Positions 22,565-33,125 of a stretch of 64,000 bases of DNA are shown here, in pieces; position 1 is the first letter of the stretch; each line of letters starts with the position of its first letter. Location of the stretch: assembly GCA_918026815.1 (NCBI GenBank), contig CAKJVC010000168.1, forward strand, positions 62,001 to 126,000. Reading direction: 5' to 3'. Source of the stretch: Chalara sp. BL73. Lineage: Eukaryota > Ascomycota > Leotiomycetes > Helotiales. The notes below the pieces were generated by a model. That model saw only the letters and a list, made by a program, of their open reading frames with translations, did not search any database and was not told the origin of the DNA. The translations under genes were made by a program, and so were the position numbers.

Positions 22565-23385
22565 TTTATAGAGCTGCTAAAGAGTTACTTTGAGGAATGA
22601 GGCGCAGGTAAAAGGCGGCTCCTTCTGATAGTTGTGACTCAGTTCAAGTCAAGTGCTTTTATACCTTGAATTGATCATCGACTGCATATGTAACGCGTCA
22701 GCGAAATGTAACATACATCAGATACAATGTACATGCCGGTTAATGTATTGCCTGAGTTCGTTGCGTTTGATCGTTAGGCAGACATCCAAGAGCCTTGGTA
22801 GACGTTGGCTGTCGATAGGGGCTTAACCGAGCCCACACTTTGCTGAGTTTAGAAGGTAAGCAGTTATTACCGTCTCACCACACATCGCAGAACTCCGTAA
22901 TTCTGCTGTCCTTGTGGTGATTACTTTCTCTAGTTGGTTACTTTACGCTCCGCAGAATTCAAACTCACGACACAGTCATCTGATTTTGCAGTTCGGACAG
23001 TCTAGAAGTTTTATCATGAATAGCTTTAAAGTAGACCTTTTACTTCCTGCCATGTTAGTTTCTAGGCTCAAGTTCATTAGCTGGGTATGCTGAAACTCGC
23101 GGGCCTTCTCTTCTGGGCATTTATAGCCTTGCCTGAAAGCATTCCTGTTTGGAGAATTATCTGTGTTGATTTCATAATATATTGTACAAAGTCGAATTTC
23201 ACAACGTCCATAAATCGAAGGCTTTACCCATTTTCATTTTCACATTATTCATCCAGCATCAGCAAATACAATCGTCAATACCAACTCCAGTATTTCCTTT
23301 TTCGTCCATACGCCGCAAATCCTCAAAATGCCCATTCAACGCCTTTTATGCTCTTCCCTTAACCAAGTAATTGCGAAGCCACTGG
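22565..23385. other. intergenic, no gene recognised
   Basis: About 820 bp holding the promoter of the minus-strand peptidase and the 3' end of the Bub2-like gene. No convincing open frame or RNA gene was found. Confidence 0.5.
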
Positions 23386-24807
23386 TTACTTCGCATGAGA
23401 CACAATCTCAGCGTATACATCGTCTGGAATCTTCTTGATCAGTGTTAAGGTAACCTCTTTTACCATCTCCGCATTGATGGGCGGAAATGAGCGCAGAATC
23501 TTCGTCGGGCTATGTCTGTCAGCTCATACGCGCTAACTGGCATTCTAAAAGGTCACATACCTAGGCGAATTCAAAATCGAATTCCTCAATATCACTAGCT
23601 GAGCTACGATACACAAAATATTCAGATGCGCCCCATACGCAAAGAGGAAATCCCACAACCGAAGCACCTCTGGCAGCGGCGGTGTGCACGCACACAGAGT
23701 CAGCACTGACGGGAATGCATAGAGCTCGGCGTTCATGCCTTTGCCAATAAGGTAAAGACTTAATTTCGGGTCCACGATAGCAAGTACTTTGTCTACCAAC
23801 GCAAGACCCTTATGCACCCCATCCATAGCACCGCGCACATAACCAGGGCATTCATGCGTGATGAACCTATGAAATGCAATGAACGCCTCCGCTTCACTTC
23901 TAGCCGCATACAAGAATGGCGCAGCGAGGACGTTCATCCCTTGAACATAAGTTCCTGGTTCACTTGCCCCAGCATCGGAACCCTCAGTCGTTAATGTAAG
24001 AGCTCTGCTTCGCGATCTGAGCGCTGGAGCCGAGGATTGTAATTCTGGGCTGCCGTGCACATTGGATGTATGTGTCAGTCTCGCCGGTGATACGGCACGT
24101 TCTTCTTTTGCATCGTGTAACTTCCATGCTATAGCATTGAGAAGGCGGATGAGTGAGGCTTCGCTGACACGCCGGCGGAAGAGAGGATCGGTGGCTAAAG
24201 TACGGAAGGTGTCGTTGCGGATTTTAGAGTAGGCGGGCGACGCACCACGGTGAATGAGAGCAAGGTAGGCGTCGGTCTCTAGCACGGGGGCGTTGAGAAG
24301 GATAAGCCAGACGTATATTCGCAGAGAAGACTATCTCTGTTAGCATGTTCCTGCTGCGAGAATGAAAAAGAGTGCATGTACCATTCCGTCTGAATCACTC
24401 TTAATTCCCTGATCCAGTATCTTCAACCGTGTGCTCTGGAGCGCACCTTGTATGTCCCCATCCGGCGGCCCATCTCTAATCAACTTGTCCAACGATAACA
24501 TCTCATTTGTGCTTGTCCTAGCCACCAGTGGTCGCCGTCCCGCTGCACCTAGATTCGGAGGTGTGTTTGTCGCATCACTATTACTTCTGCCCCGAGTAGG
24601 TGGGTCCTTCTTGACAGGCGAAATATTCCGCTGTAGTCTTTCTTTGTGCTGCTGTGATATCAAAGAAGGCTGCGGTGATTGACCTAGGGTGTGTGCAGAC
24701 TTTAGACGACGCAGAGCGCGATGAGAATTTGGTGATGGTGGCGCATTTAGCAGCGTGTTCGGGGGTAGGAGCGTGGGAATTGGCTCTTTGATAGGCGAGG
24801 ACGACAT
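23386..24807 (-). CDS. BUB2: Bub2-like TBC-domain GTPase-activating protein
   Basis: Three exons (24807-24382, 24330-23561, 23509-23386; both introns 51 nt) join in phase to 439 residues. I start at ATG 24807 because the frame further upstream begins with GTG. A disordered N-terminus (about 1-140) is followed by a TBC domain opening with LRIYVWLILLNAP. The arginine finger is Arg185 in IRNDTFR and the glutamine finger is Gln272 in GTYVQGMN, so GAP activity should be retained. The C-terminus (PTKILRSFPPINAEMV) matches the Bub2 ending. With Bfa1, Bub2 inactivates the Tem1/Spg1 GTPase at spindle poles to restrain mitotic exit and septation. A Ser-rich insert of about 45 residues separates the two fingers, and the protein is longer than yeast Bub2 (306 residues). 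Confidence 0.85.
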
Positions 24808-25010
24808 TTTCACGCGTTCGTCCGCATAAGCGGAAGGGAAATGCAGCTAGTTGAGAGTGAAGTGTTCTCGAGGTGATTTTGGTGAAGTTTGATTACCCCA
24901 CAAAAACGCGCATCGCGTCCAAGCTTTCACCCCACTTCCGCTCCGCTGGTCGGCGGAGCGGGACACCATATTCATCACCAAAGCCCTCTACAGGTTATAC
25001 TGTACCAATT
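24808..25010. promoter_or_regulatory. upstream region of the Bub2-like gene
   Basis: About 200 bp upstream of the minus-strand start; no gene seen. It contains a GC-rich patch near 24905-24962 with an imperfect inverted repeat around CCGCTCCGCTGGTCGGCGGAGCGG. Confidence 0.4.
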
Positions 25011-25028
25011 GCAGACATGACTTAATAT

Positions 25029-25872
25029 TTGTTATCCAGGATCTACCGGCATTATCTGTGGAGGTTTCTCCGAGGTAGTATTGATTTTAAGATCTATGTG
25101 TTGGGATGTCATCGTCCACGCATCACCTTATATGAACAGGATGTTGTCGCAAGGCTATCTGGGAAACCCATTCATTTCTCAATTTCATTGATACTTAACA
25201 CGCATTTTGTCTATAGCCGTTGTCTCGAAAATTTTGCATTTGCTTCAAGTGGACTTGAATTTGTTTCAAGAGAAACCTGCAGCATGGATCGACTTCAGCC
25301 GCATGGTTGTCATGCTGGCCCAGCAGCATCAGTAATGATAGCATTGATGGCCCAAGAGTCTTTCAATCATCGAGCGCTATGGTCGTTTGAGTCTCCTCAT
25401 GCAGAAGACCCAGAAGATCCAAAGATATGTAAGTGCATGAGAGTCTGTGACACTGCAGGAGAAGTTCTTTCATGTGATTGGAACAGCTCCAATCTCTCCA
25501 GCCTTGCATTCGCACATTTTAGCTTGTATGATGTTTTTGATCAGCAATTTTATTGAGGAAATTTGGAGAGGAAATCAAATTAGATTTCCCTCGGGCCAAA
25601 CCGAGGGATCTTCAGAGTTGTTTGATATCATGATGTATTGCTGCAGTTGCAGATTTCTCGTCATTCTCCAGTATGCACTCATACTACCTCCTTGCCGAGT
25701 GCCACCTCATATTCGCAAAGATAAGCATCGGTGGTCTAATGAACTATTGAAGATAATCTCGAGCGAAGCATATCTTGAAGCACAATCGACTACGGTCGTT
25801 TCATGTGATCTCCAGATCTACAGCGTAGGTCTGCATCCATCAGATCTCACCGTTCTCACTATCGTCACTTGA
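25029..25872 (+). pseudogene. possible decayed coding region, plus strand
   Basis: In one plus-strand frame the DNA reads as helical protein from about 25219 (after a TATAG that could be an acceptor) through FQEKPAAWIDFSRMVVMLAQ. It then meets several in-frame stops (TAA, TGA, TAG, TGA) near 25331-25350. It resumes in the same frame with SLSIIERYGRLSLLMQ and, after a GTAAGT at 25430, with FFHVIGTAPISPALHSHIL to a stop at 25870. The changes needed to remove the stops are C-to-T transitions, the type produced by repeat-induced point mutation (RIP), but I cannot test this. No family is recognised. It could be chance. Confidence 0.25.
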
Positions 25873-26438
25873 CATTCTATGCTCCATGGCGGCGCCGTCT
25901 GCCATCCTTAGCACATGTTGAAGCATATGGGTGCTCCGAACGATTTTTTCATATCGTGTCACAAAGGTAGAGACGGTTTCTTGGTATGTCGTCAGATACC
26001 AAGACGACAAGAATCCAAGAAGCTTGGTGACCGCATCCAAGCAGCAGCCTTCCGTTGCCAATTCGGACAAGAAAAAGTGTTGCGTTTCTTGTGTAAACTC
26101 CAAGAAGACGCCTGCCGTTGCCAACTCATGTCAAGAAGTCTTCTTCGAAGCCAAGTATCGTGATGGCATTCGAATAAGCATTCTCCAAGCATTCCAATGT
26201 CGTCGTCCAAGATTTAGCATCAAAGGACCCCGATATTATTGAATTTTTCCGTAAATGTCTCGGTCTTTTCCATTTGCACGGCCGAGTTCAAATCCAACAG
26301 TTGAGCCATTTTTCCCCGATCGATTTCCAGCTCCGCGGAAGACAATCGCACAGGAAATGGGTGATCAACCTGGGTTTGAAATTTTCCACGAGATGAATTC
26401 AGTTCAGTAAATCGAAGGATTCCAGAGGTGGTATGCAA
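25840..26438 (-). pseudogene. possible decayed gene, minus strand, frameshifted
   Basis: Three coding-like segments follow one another on the minus strand. The first is a frame at 26438-26220. The second is an open stretch at about 26230-26125 (containing SWTTTLECLENAYSNAITIL) ending in TGA. The third is a frame at 26124-25840 (containing VFLEFTQETQHFFLSELATE and ending DDSENGEI). Moving from the second to the third needs a one-base frameshift, and I see no intron that could do it. The translation is helical with aromatic and acidic residues. It also overlaps the end of the plus-strand candidate, so at most one of the two is likely real. No family recognised. Confidence 0.3.
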
Positions 26439-26439
26439 A

Positions 26440-28383
26440 GCTTAACCGACCACTCGTCCATTAAGACGCGTTTGCCTAGAATGCCAAGAAAATGATGAAA
26501 TTCGGGGCTGAATTGCACCATAGTGGAGATAGAGCACGATTGGGTGGTGGCGGACGAGGGACCCCTGGCGTGGCGGGACCAGGGGGGGTTAACGAGAACG
26601 ACAACCAGCAGAAGTGATGAAGAAGAAGAACAAGATGATGACGATGCTGCTGCTGCTGCTTGCGGCTTATGCCGTAATATTAACTAATAGACCTGAATAA
26701 TTTGAGACATGCGAGCGGGGAATAAAAAGAAGAAAAGAAAGAAGAGAGTAACAAGTCGTTGTTGTAAATCAATTTCATTTCTACTGTACAGTACAGGACC
26801 AGATGTGGAGAGGTGAAATGGGGGTTTCTCATTTTGCTATTACAGTTACAATATACATACAGCACTGTGTTGTACTGTACTGTAGCAGTGAGGTTAAGCG
26901 AGACCCTTTTTAGCTTGGATGTCGCCATTTACTGTGGAGAGCTCTTGCCCCTCTAGTAAGCTTCCAGAAAGAATGAATGAATGAAAGGGAAAAGGGAGAG
27001 GAGAGAGAGAGAGAGAGAGAGAGCGAGAGCGAGAGAGCATCAGCATCCGCATCTGCATCTACATCAGCATCTCGGTCCCACGCAAACTCGATTTTCATCA
27101 GGGACCGAGCTGGGATGTCTGGGTATCTCCGGTCACTGCTGGTGCTATGACAAGATTGTACGATGCTGGTGCTTCCCTTCCCTTTCTAGCAGCAGCAGGG
27201 AACCCTTCTCGCCTTCTCTCACCCATCTTAGCGCCTTGTCATTCGTCAGCTCCCACATGTTTGCACCACGGTTAGTTGCAGGATGCAGTAGTAGACAGAG
27301 AGAGTAATGCATGTTACTTTAATGTTACTCTATTTCTTTCTCCCCCCCCCCCCACCACCACCACCATCATCAATCCACCTACCCACTCACCCCCCCCGTT
27401 GAAGTTCCGTTAATCAGTGAATGAACCCGGCCGAGGCCAGGTACTGTACTATACGATACTGGACCCTTCGTATGTACTGTACCCTCACTTCTCACTTCCA
27501 TCCTTCTTCCCCGACAGGATACCCTATCACCATTATTCTTTTTTTTACCTATACCCTTTCCTCTCCACCAGCGCTATTTCATCTCGCCTCTCTTTACGTT
27601 TGCTCTCTCCCCCTACGCCTGACGCTACTACTTCTCCTACCCGCCTCTAAAGAGGAAAAAAAAAAAAAAAAAAGTCTAATCTAGCCCAGCACTAACCCAA
27701 CCCACCGTATTTGTCTGTGTGCTCTGCTACATCTGGGATAATCCTGCACTACACGTTCTACTTTTTGGAATTGCGGTTCGGCGTCCTCGTTGCCCATTTC
27801 TATGCTATAGCTCTTTGTGATTTCCACCATATTTGGGCAGCCCCAGCACCTCACCTCCCTCCAGATCTCCTTTGCTGGGTGAAAGAGCAGAGCAGATCAG
27901 AATCGATCGAATCAAAGGACTGGGTGAAGCACGCAATTTATTGGTGGCGCCCGTCACTTTCTGCCTCCAAAAAGCCCTCACAAAGCTATCGCGTCTTCTA
28001 TACCCAGACGGGTTATATCATAATAAAAACCCTCTCCATCCAGGCCAAGCTGCCAGCGCCAATTCCCAAGCTTTGCTTCTTCTGCCACCCGCGTCTAGAC
28101 AACTGGGCTTCTTTTCCACCTCACGCGAGCTCATCAGTCACCCAGTTCTTCCCGCCTCCGTGGTAGTGGTCCCCGCAACAGAAATATATGAGCCCTGTGC
28201 TTCCCGCATTACACACCCTGACAAGCATCTTGCAGATCCTCTGCCGGCCCAAGACTCCCATCTCATCGCACCCGGCTTAGATCTAATCTCGCGTTCCTCT
28301 TATAGCCAACCCTTCTTCCCTCCTCCCAACCTGGAGCGTGGTCAAGAAAACTTCTTCACAGCTTCAGTGACAGCAATCTTACC
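26440..28383. promoter_or_regulatory. upstream region and probable leader of the sulfate permease, with simple repeats
   Basis: Almost 2 kb without a convincing gene. It contains a short TGC repeat near 26648-26660, a GA tract at about 26996-27023, a C run at 27342-27353 followed by CCA triplets to about 27366, and an A run near 27655-27673. From about 27,400 to the permease start the plus strand is pyrimidine-rich, the usual look of a fungal leader. The last ATG before the start opens a 31-codon frame at 28188-28280, a possible regulatory upstream open frame. I did not find a convincing palindrome for the sulfur regulator Cys3/MetR. Confidence 0.5.
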
Positions 28384-31031
28384 ATGGTCACCGCTACACA
28401 AGTCGGCCATGGCCTGGCCAAAGCCCTCGGCATCAAGCTCTACTACCGCAATGAGCTAAACGAGGAGCTCCGTCGAGGAGAGTCGACCTTCTCGTCTACC
28501 ACGGCCGATGCCTATGTCGAGGAGGAGCCTCGCAACATCGAATGGATCCAAGACCAACTCCCAACTAAACGTGGCCTCTTCAACTATGCCAGATCTCTCT
28601 TCCCATTCACTCACTGGATTACTCGCTACAATGCTCAGTGGCTTGCCGGTGACTTGGTTGCTGGTGCGTAGCCGTGACTTGTTGATTTTGCCATTACTAA
28701 AACTTTTTTTTAAGGTATCACTGTCGGTGCGGTCGTGGTTCCTCAGGGAATGGCTTATGCCGCCCTCGCTCAACTTCCCGTTCAATATGGTCTCTACACA
28801 TCCTTCATGGGTGTCATGGTTTACTGGTTCTTCGCTACATCTAAGGATATCACCATTGGTGTAAGTCTTCCATCTCCTGCATTTCATAGCCAGTACTGAC
28901 ACTTCTAGCCCGTCGCTGTCATGTCTGTTCTCGTTGGAGAAATCGTGCTGAAGGCCAAGGACACCAATCCTGAGATTCCTGGACCCGTCATTGCAGCCGC
29001 GTTAGCAGTCATCGCTGGAGCTATCATCACTTTCTTGGGCCTTCTTCGATGGGGATGGATCGTCGATTTGATCCCCTTGGTGTCGATTGCTGCGTTCATG
29101 ACTGGATCGGCCATCAGCATCGCAGCCGGACAGGTCCCAGCTTTGATGGGTATCACCGGGTTCAGTACCAGAGATGCAACGTACAAGGTTATTATCAACA
29201 CGCTCAAGGGGCTTCCAAAGACCGATCTCAATGCTGCTATGGGCCTTAGTGCACTTGCGATGCTCTACCTTATCCGAGCCAGCTGCAGTCTCGCAGCAAA
29301 GAAATGGCCTAAGAAGGCAAAGACTTTCTTCTTTATTTCTACCTGCAGAACCGCTTTCGTCATTCTGCTATACACCATGATCAGTTGGCTTGTAAACAGA
29401 CACCACCGCAACAAGCCGCTCTTCAAGATCTTAAAGACTGTTCCCAGAGGTAGGGCTAAGCCGAATACCATCTAATGCTCCCAAGGTTAACATATTTGCT
29501 AGGTTTCACTGCTGCAGGTGTTCCCAAGATCGATGTTGGCATCATCAAGATCTTTGTGAGTGATTTGCCAGCAACCGTCATTGTTCTCCTGATTGAGCAC
29601 ATCGCCATCTCCAAGTCTTTCGGACGTATCAACAACTATATCATCAATCCTTCGCAAGAAATGGTTGCCATCGGTATCACCAATATCTTTGGGCCTTTCC
29701 TTGGCGGCTACCCAGCCACTGGATCCTTCTCCCGTACTGCCATCAAGTCCAAGGCTGGTGTCCGAACCCCGTTCGCTGGTGTGATAACTGGTATTGTTGT
29801 GTTGCTCGCCATCTATGCACTTCCAGCAGTTTTCTTCTACATTCCCAGCGCGTCTTTGTCGGCAGTCATCATCCACGCCGTCCTGGATCTCATAACTCCG
29901 CCAAACACCGTTTACCAATTCTGGCGAGTGTCGCCACTTGAGGTACCGGTCTTCTTCGCAGGCGTTTTTGTCACAATTTTCGACAATATCGAGGACGGTA
30001 TTTATACCACCATTTCCATGTCTGCCGCGCTTCTCATCTTCCGCATCCTAAGAGCAAACGGTCGTTTCTTGGGTAAGGTCAGGATCCACTCCATCTTGGA
30101 CGACCAATATGTCGGAACTAGCTACAGGCCTTCTCCAGACCACGGAACCTTCCCATCAAAGTCTGCACATGGCATTGAGGACTCCGTTTCTCGCAATATT
30201 TTCCTCCCGCTTGATCACCACGATGGCTCCAACCCAGAGATTGACATCCAAACTCCGTTCCCAGGTGTCTTCATCTACCGATTCTCAGAAGGCTTCAACT
30301 ACCCCAACGCCAACCACTATCTTGACCAACTCACCGATCACATCTACGCCAATACTCGCCGCACCAACCCAGACAACTATCCGCGCCTGGGCGACCGTCC
30401 CTGGAATGACCCTGGACCACGTCGTGGCCAGAAAGTACCCGATCATAGCGACCGCCCAACCCTTAACGCCATCATCCTTGACTTCAGCTCCGTTAACAAT
30501 ATTGATGTCACCTCCGTGCAACAGCTCATTGACGTTCGCAACCAACTTGACAAATATACCGCACCATCTACGGTCGACTGGCACTTCGCCAACATTAACA
30601 ATCGCTGGACCAAGCGTGCCCTTGTCGCAGCGGGTTTTGGTTACCCCACTGTTAGCCAAGCTGAGGGATCTGTCTCACGCTGGAAGCCTATCTTCTCCGT
30701 CAGCGAGATCGGTGGCGCAGAATCGGCCGCTGCCTTTGCCGAGCAACAAAATAACGAGAAGGAGCTGCTGCAAGAACAACGTACGCGTAATCGTGACCGT
30801 GCTCGTGCCGGAGACGCTATCATTGGTGATAGCGAGAGCGGCGAGAGTTCTGATCTGAAGCATTCCGGCGTCAAGACCACCACGAGCAGCAAGACGGTTA
30901 CTGTCAGCGGACTGAACCGCCCACTATTCCACATCGACCTCACTGCCGCGTTGCAAAGCGCGGTTGCCAACATTCGGGCAAGAGACGAGCTTGAGGCTAA
31001 GGGAGGCCAGGGGATCGGAGAGGCGCCGTGA
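28384..31031 (+). CDS. sulfate permease, SulP/SLC26 family with STAS domain
   Basis: Four exons (28384-28663, 28715-28860, 28909-29449, 29503-31031) join in phase to 831 residues; introns are 51, 48 and 53 nt. The cytosolic N-terminus leads into the SulP transport domain, with the signatures GAVVVPQGMAYAALA and QYGLYTSFMGVMVYWFF followed by about ten more hydrophobic segments. The C-terminal cytosolic STAS domain includes DFSSVNNIDVTSVQQL. It has the size and domain order of fungal plasma-membrane sulfate permeases (yeast Sul1/Sul2, Neurospora cys-14, Aspergillus SutB), which import sulfate by proton symport for sulfur assimilation. The C-terminal 90 residues are charged and low in complexity. 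High-affinity transport is inferred from family only. Confidence 0.92.
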
Positions 31032-32434
31032 GATTGTCTAAGAACATAAATGCTGTTTTTGATTAGAGTTTACATTTGGGTATGGGAAGGCTGGACAATA
31101 AATAAGATACCTCTGTAGCTATGATTATACCGTCGCTGTTTGGGAAGGGCGGGATGTTAATATAATTCTTGTCTATCGTTACAACCAGCATTTGCTATCC
31201 TGCTATTCATCATCGCTCTCATTCCTTCATTCGAAATAGTTCACGTGATATTTATACGAATCGTTCAGGGAGGGAAGAGAGAACCTAACTCGACCTAGCA
31301 TAATCCATGAGCCGGCGGCTTCCCGGTGCTTCACTCTCTCACTTCTAAAAGACCAAAGTATCACGCCTGGCCTGAGTAAGAGCTTCAACCCAAAACGTCC
31401 TTAGACGGCTTCTATATATAAAAATATCTTTCAGATACCCTTCCCCAGCCCCCAACCCAGCCAAACCTCTGTTTTCACGGCCCAGGAAAGGGCCGAGGTG
31501 GCCGGTAGGCCCGTGAGGCGGAACGATCTCTAGGGCCAGCGGGCATGTTTGTCTGATTAGCCTTTGAGCAAAGGGGAGGAGAGGATGAGGAAGGGTTTTG
31601 ATCATGCGAGGAAGATTGAAACGACGGTTGGCGGGGCGGGGCGGGGCGGAACAAGCAGGAACAAACGCGGCGGAAAGCGATCGATCGCTATGCCGCCTTT
31701 AAATTTCGAAATGCAAGAGCGGCCGTGAAGCCTGCGTCCTCCGCTGTATTTTCGGAGGCCCCGAGGTATCTATCTGGCGCGGCGCCGTATTCCTGCGCGC
31801 GTCGGCGGGCTGTTTTAATGGCGCGGATGGCATGAAGCCCCGACGGGGGTTCCGAGACCGAAGAGCGCGAGAATTTTTGTCGCCCTCCCGCGCTGCGCCT
31901 TGTCCTTCTTCGACCCCGCATGCTATATATCATGGCCGTTGCGTTCCCAAAAATAAAAATAAAAACGGTTTTCATGTTGGCTTTTGTATATAAAAAAATA
32001 AAAAATAAAAAATAAAAATCCCCATCCGGCCGCTGAAATAAGACGGGATATATATACACGGCCCCTTCCGTGTGTAGAGTGCCGAGGCCACTCGCTTCCA
32101 ATTTTCCTCCTCGAAAGCATCGCCGTCTGTTCTGCTGTTTGATGGCGTTATCCAGTATCGCCAGACGGCGCACCAGCCGGCTGGGCTTGCGGACCTTGGC
32201 ATGAAATCATCACCGCTTTCGTATGTTTCATGGCAAGCAAAATCCTCCGTACACCTGAAGGGAAGTAGCAGCCCGCAATTGTCGCTCCAGTCCATGCCAT
32301 GTATAAGTCTGCGGTACGGTTAGTGCGATGTGGTTTGTCTGCTTACTTCCTATCCGAGAGGCTAGCATGTTGCGGAATCCGGCTGCATCAGACATGGAAA
32401 AATATAAGCAGCCCTTTGAACAAATCAGCTTTCG
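31032..32434. other. intergenic with simple repeats, no gene recognised
   Basis: The left part holds the 3' end of the sulfate permease. A GGGGC repeat lies at about 31629-31648 and an A-rich AAAAAT repeat at about 31991-32018. Open frames on the minus strand between 31345 and 32295 run through the A-rich repeat and have no recognisable content; I do not call them. The right part is the upstream region of the tRNA gene. Confidence 0.55.
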
Positions 32435-32507
32435 GGGCAGTTAGATCAGTGGTAGCATCGCTCGCTTTGCATGCGAGAGGTCGTGGGTTCAATCCCCACA
32501 CTGTCCA
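32435..32507 (+). tRNA. tRNA-Ala (anticodon UGC)
   Basis: A 73-nt cloverleaf without intron. The acceptor stem GGGCAGT pairs with ACTGTCC (32500-32506), leaving A as discriminator base. The third pair is G-U, the alanine identity determinant G3:U70. The anticodon stem CTCGC/GCGAG encloses loop TTTGCAT with anticodon TGC at 32468-32470. The B box GGTTCAATC is present in the T arm. A T5 run at 32511-32515 fits RNA polymerase III termination. The D arm is slightly irregular, with GAT pairing ATC. Confidence 0.95.
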
Positions 32508-33125
32508 ACCTTTTTGCCTTCTGTTCCTCTGGAACATGTTTCATTTGGTGATTGTGTTGATGTTAGCAAGCTTTAATGTTCGTTATCTTTTTTTTCTTCC
32601 GCAAGCCATTTGTGCGATCGGTTCGCCTAATTCAGGGGCCTAGGCCTTATTCCCTTGCAGGTGAGTTGGGACGACATCGCCTTGTCTGAAAACATAATGT
32701 GATAAGAAAATGAGATGTAGTCAGTACAAGGACTAAGGTCCCCACTATATTTATTCCGTTTGGCATTAATTACATGTGGAAGACTTTTTGTTGCGTCGTT
32801 TCCCAGGCTCCTAAGTGCTCAGATACTAACTGGGCTGATGCTGAAACTATCTAAGCAAATCATAGGCAGGAATTAGCACTTGGAACGCTGAGAATACTCC
32901 ATCTAGTGAATTAGATCCAACTTTTAACCCTTCTCATTTGCCAGACATTGTATTGTAGCTAGTCAAAGCCAAGAGATCTGTCATTGATTGGTCGGACTAA
33001 AAATAGCCAAGAACTGTCAGCGAGCTGAAGCAATATCAGTATACATCAATTCTGAGCAACACCATTTTATTTAATATGTCGTACATATTTTGTTGGCAAT
33101 CTTTAAGCACACCAACGAAGTGTAA
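32508..33125. promoter_or_regulatory. intergenic, tRNA terminator and promoter of the Clr5-domain gene
   Basis: A T-run terminator lies directly after the tRNA. The rest is AT-rich with no convincing gene and should contain the promoter of the plus-strand gene starting at 33126. Confidence 0.5.

Noticed and set aside
22790..22920. Segment with a faint resemblance to a 5S rRNA gene
   Set aside because: It lacks the conserved internal control region and does not fold or align convincingly; not called.
27833..28459. Plus-strand open frame overlapping the sulfate permease start
   Set aside because: Lies in the pyrimidine-rich leader, overlaps the permease start in another frame and has Ser/Pro/Leu low-complexity content.
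31688..32295. Minus-strand open frames beside the tRNA
   Set aside because: They cross an AAAAAT repeat producing Phe/Ile strings; no conserved content.
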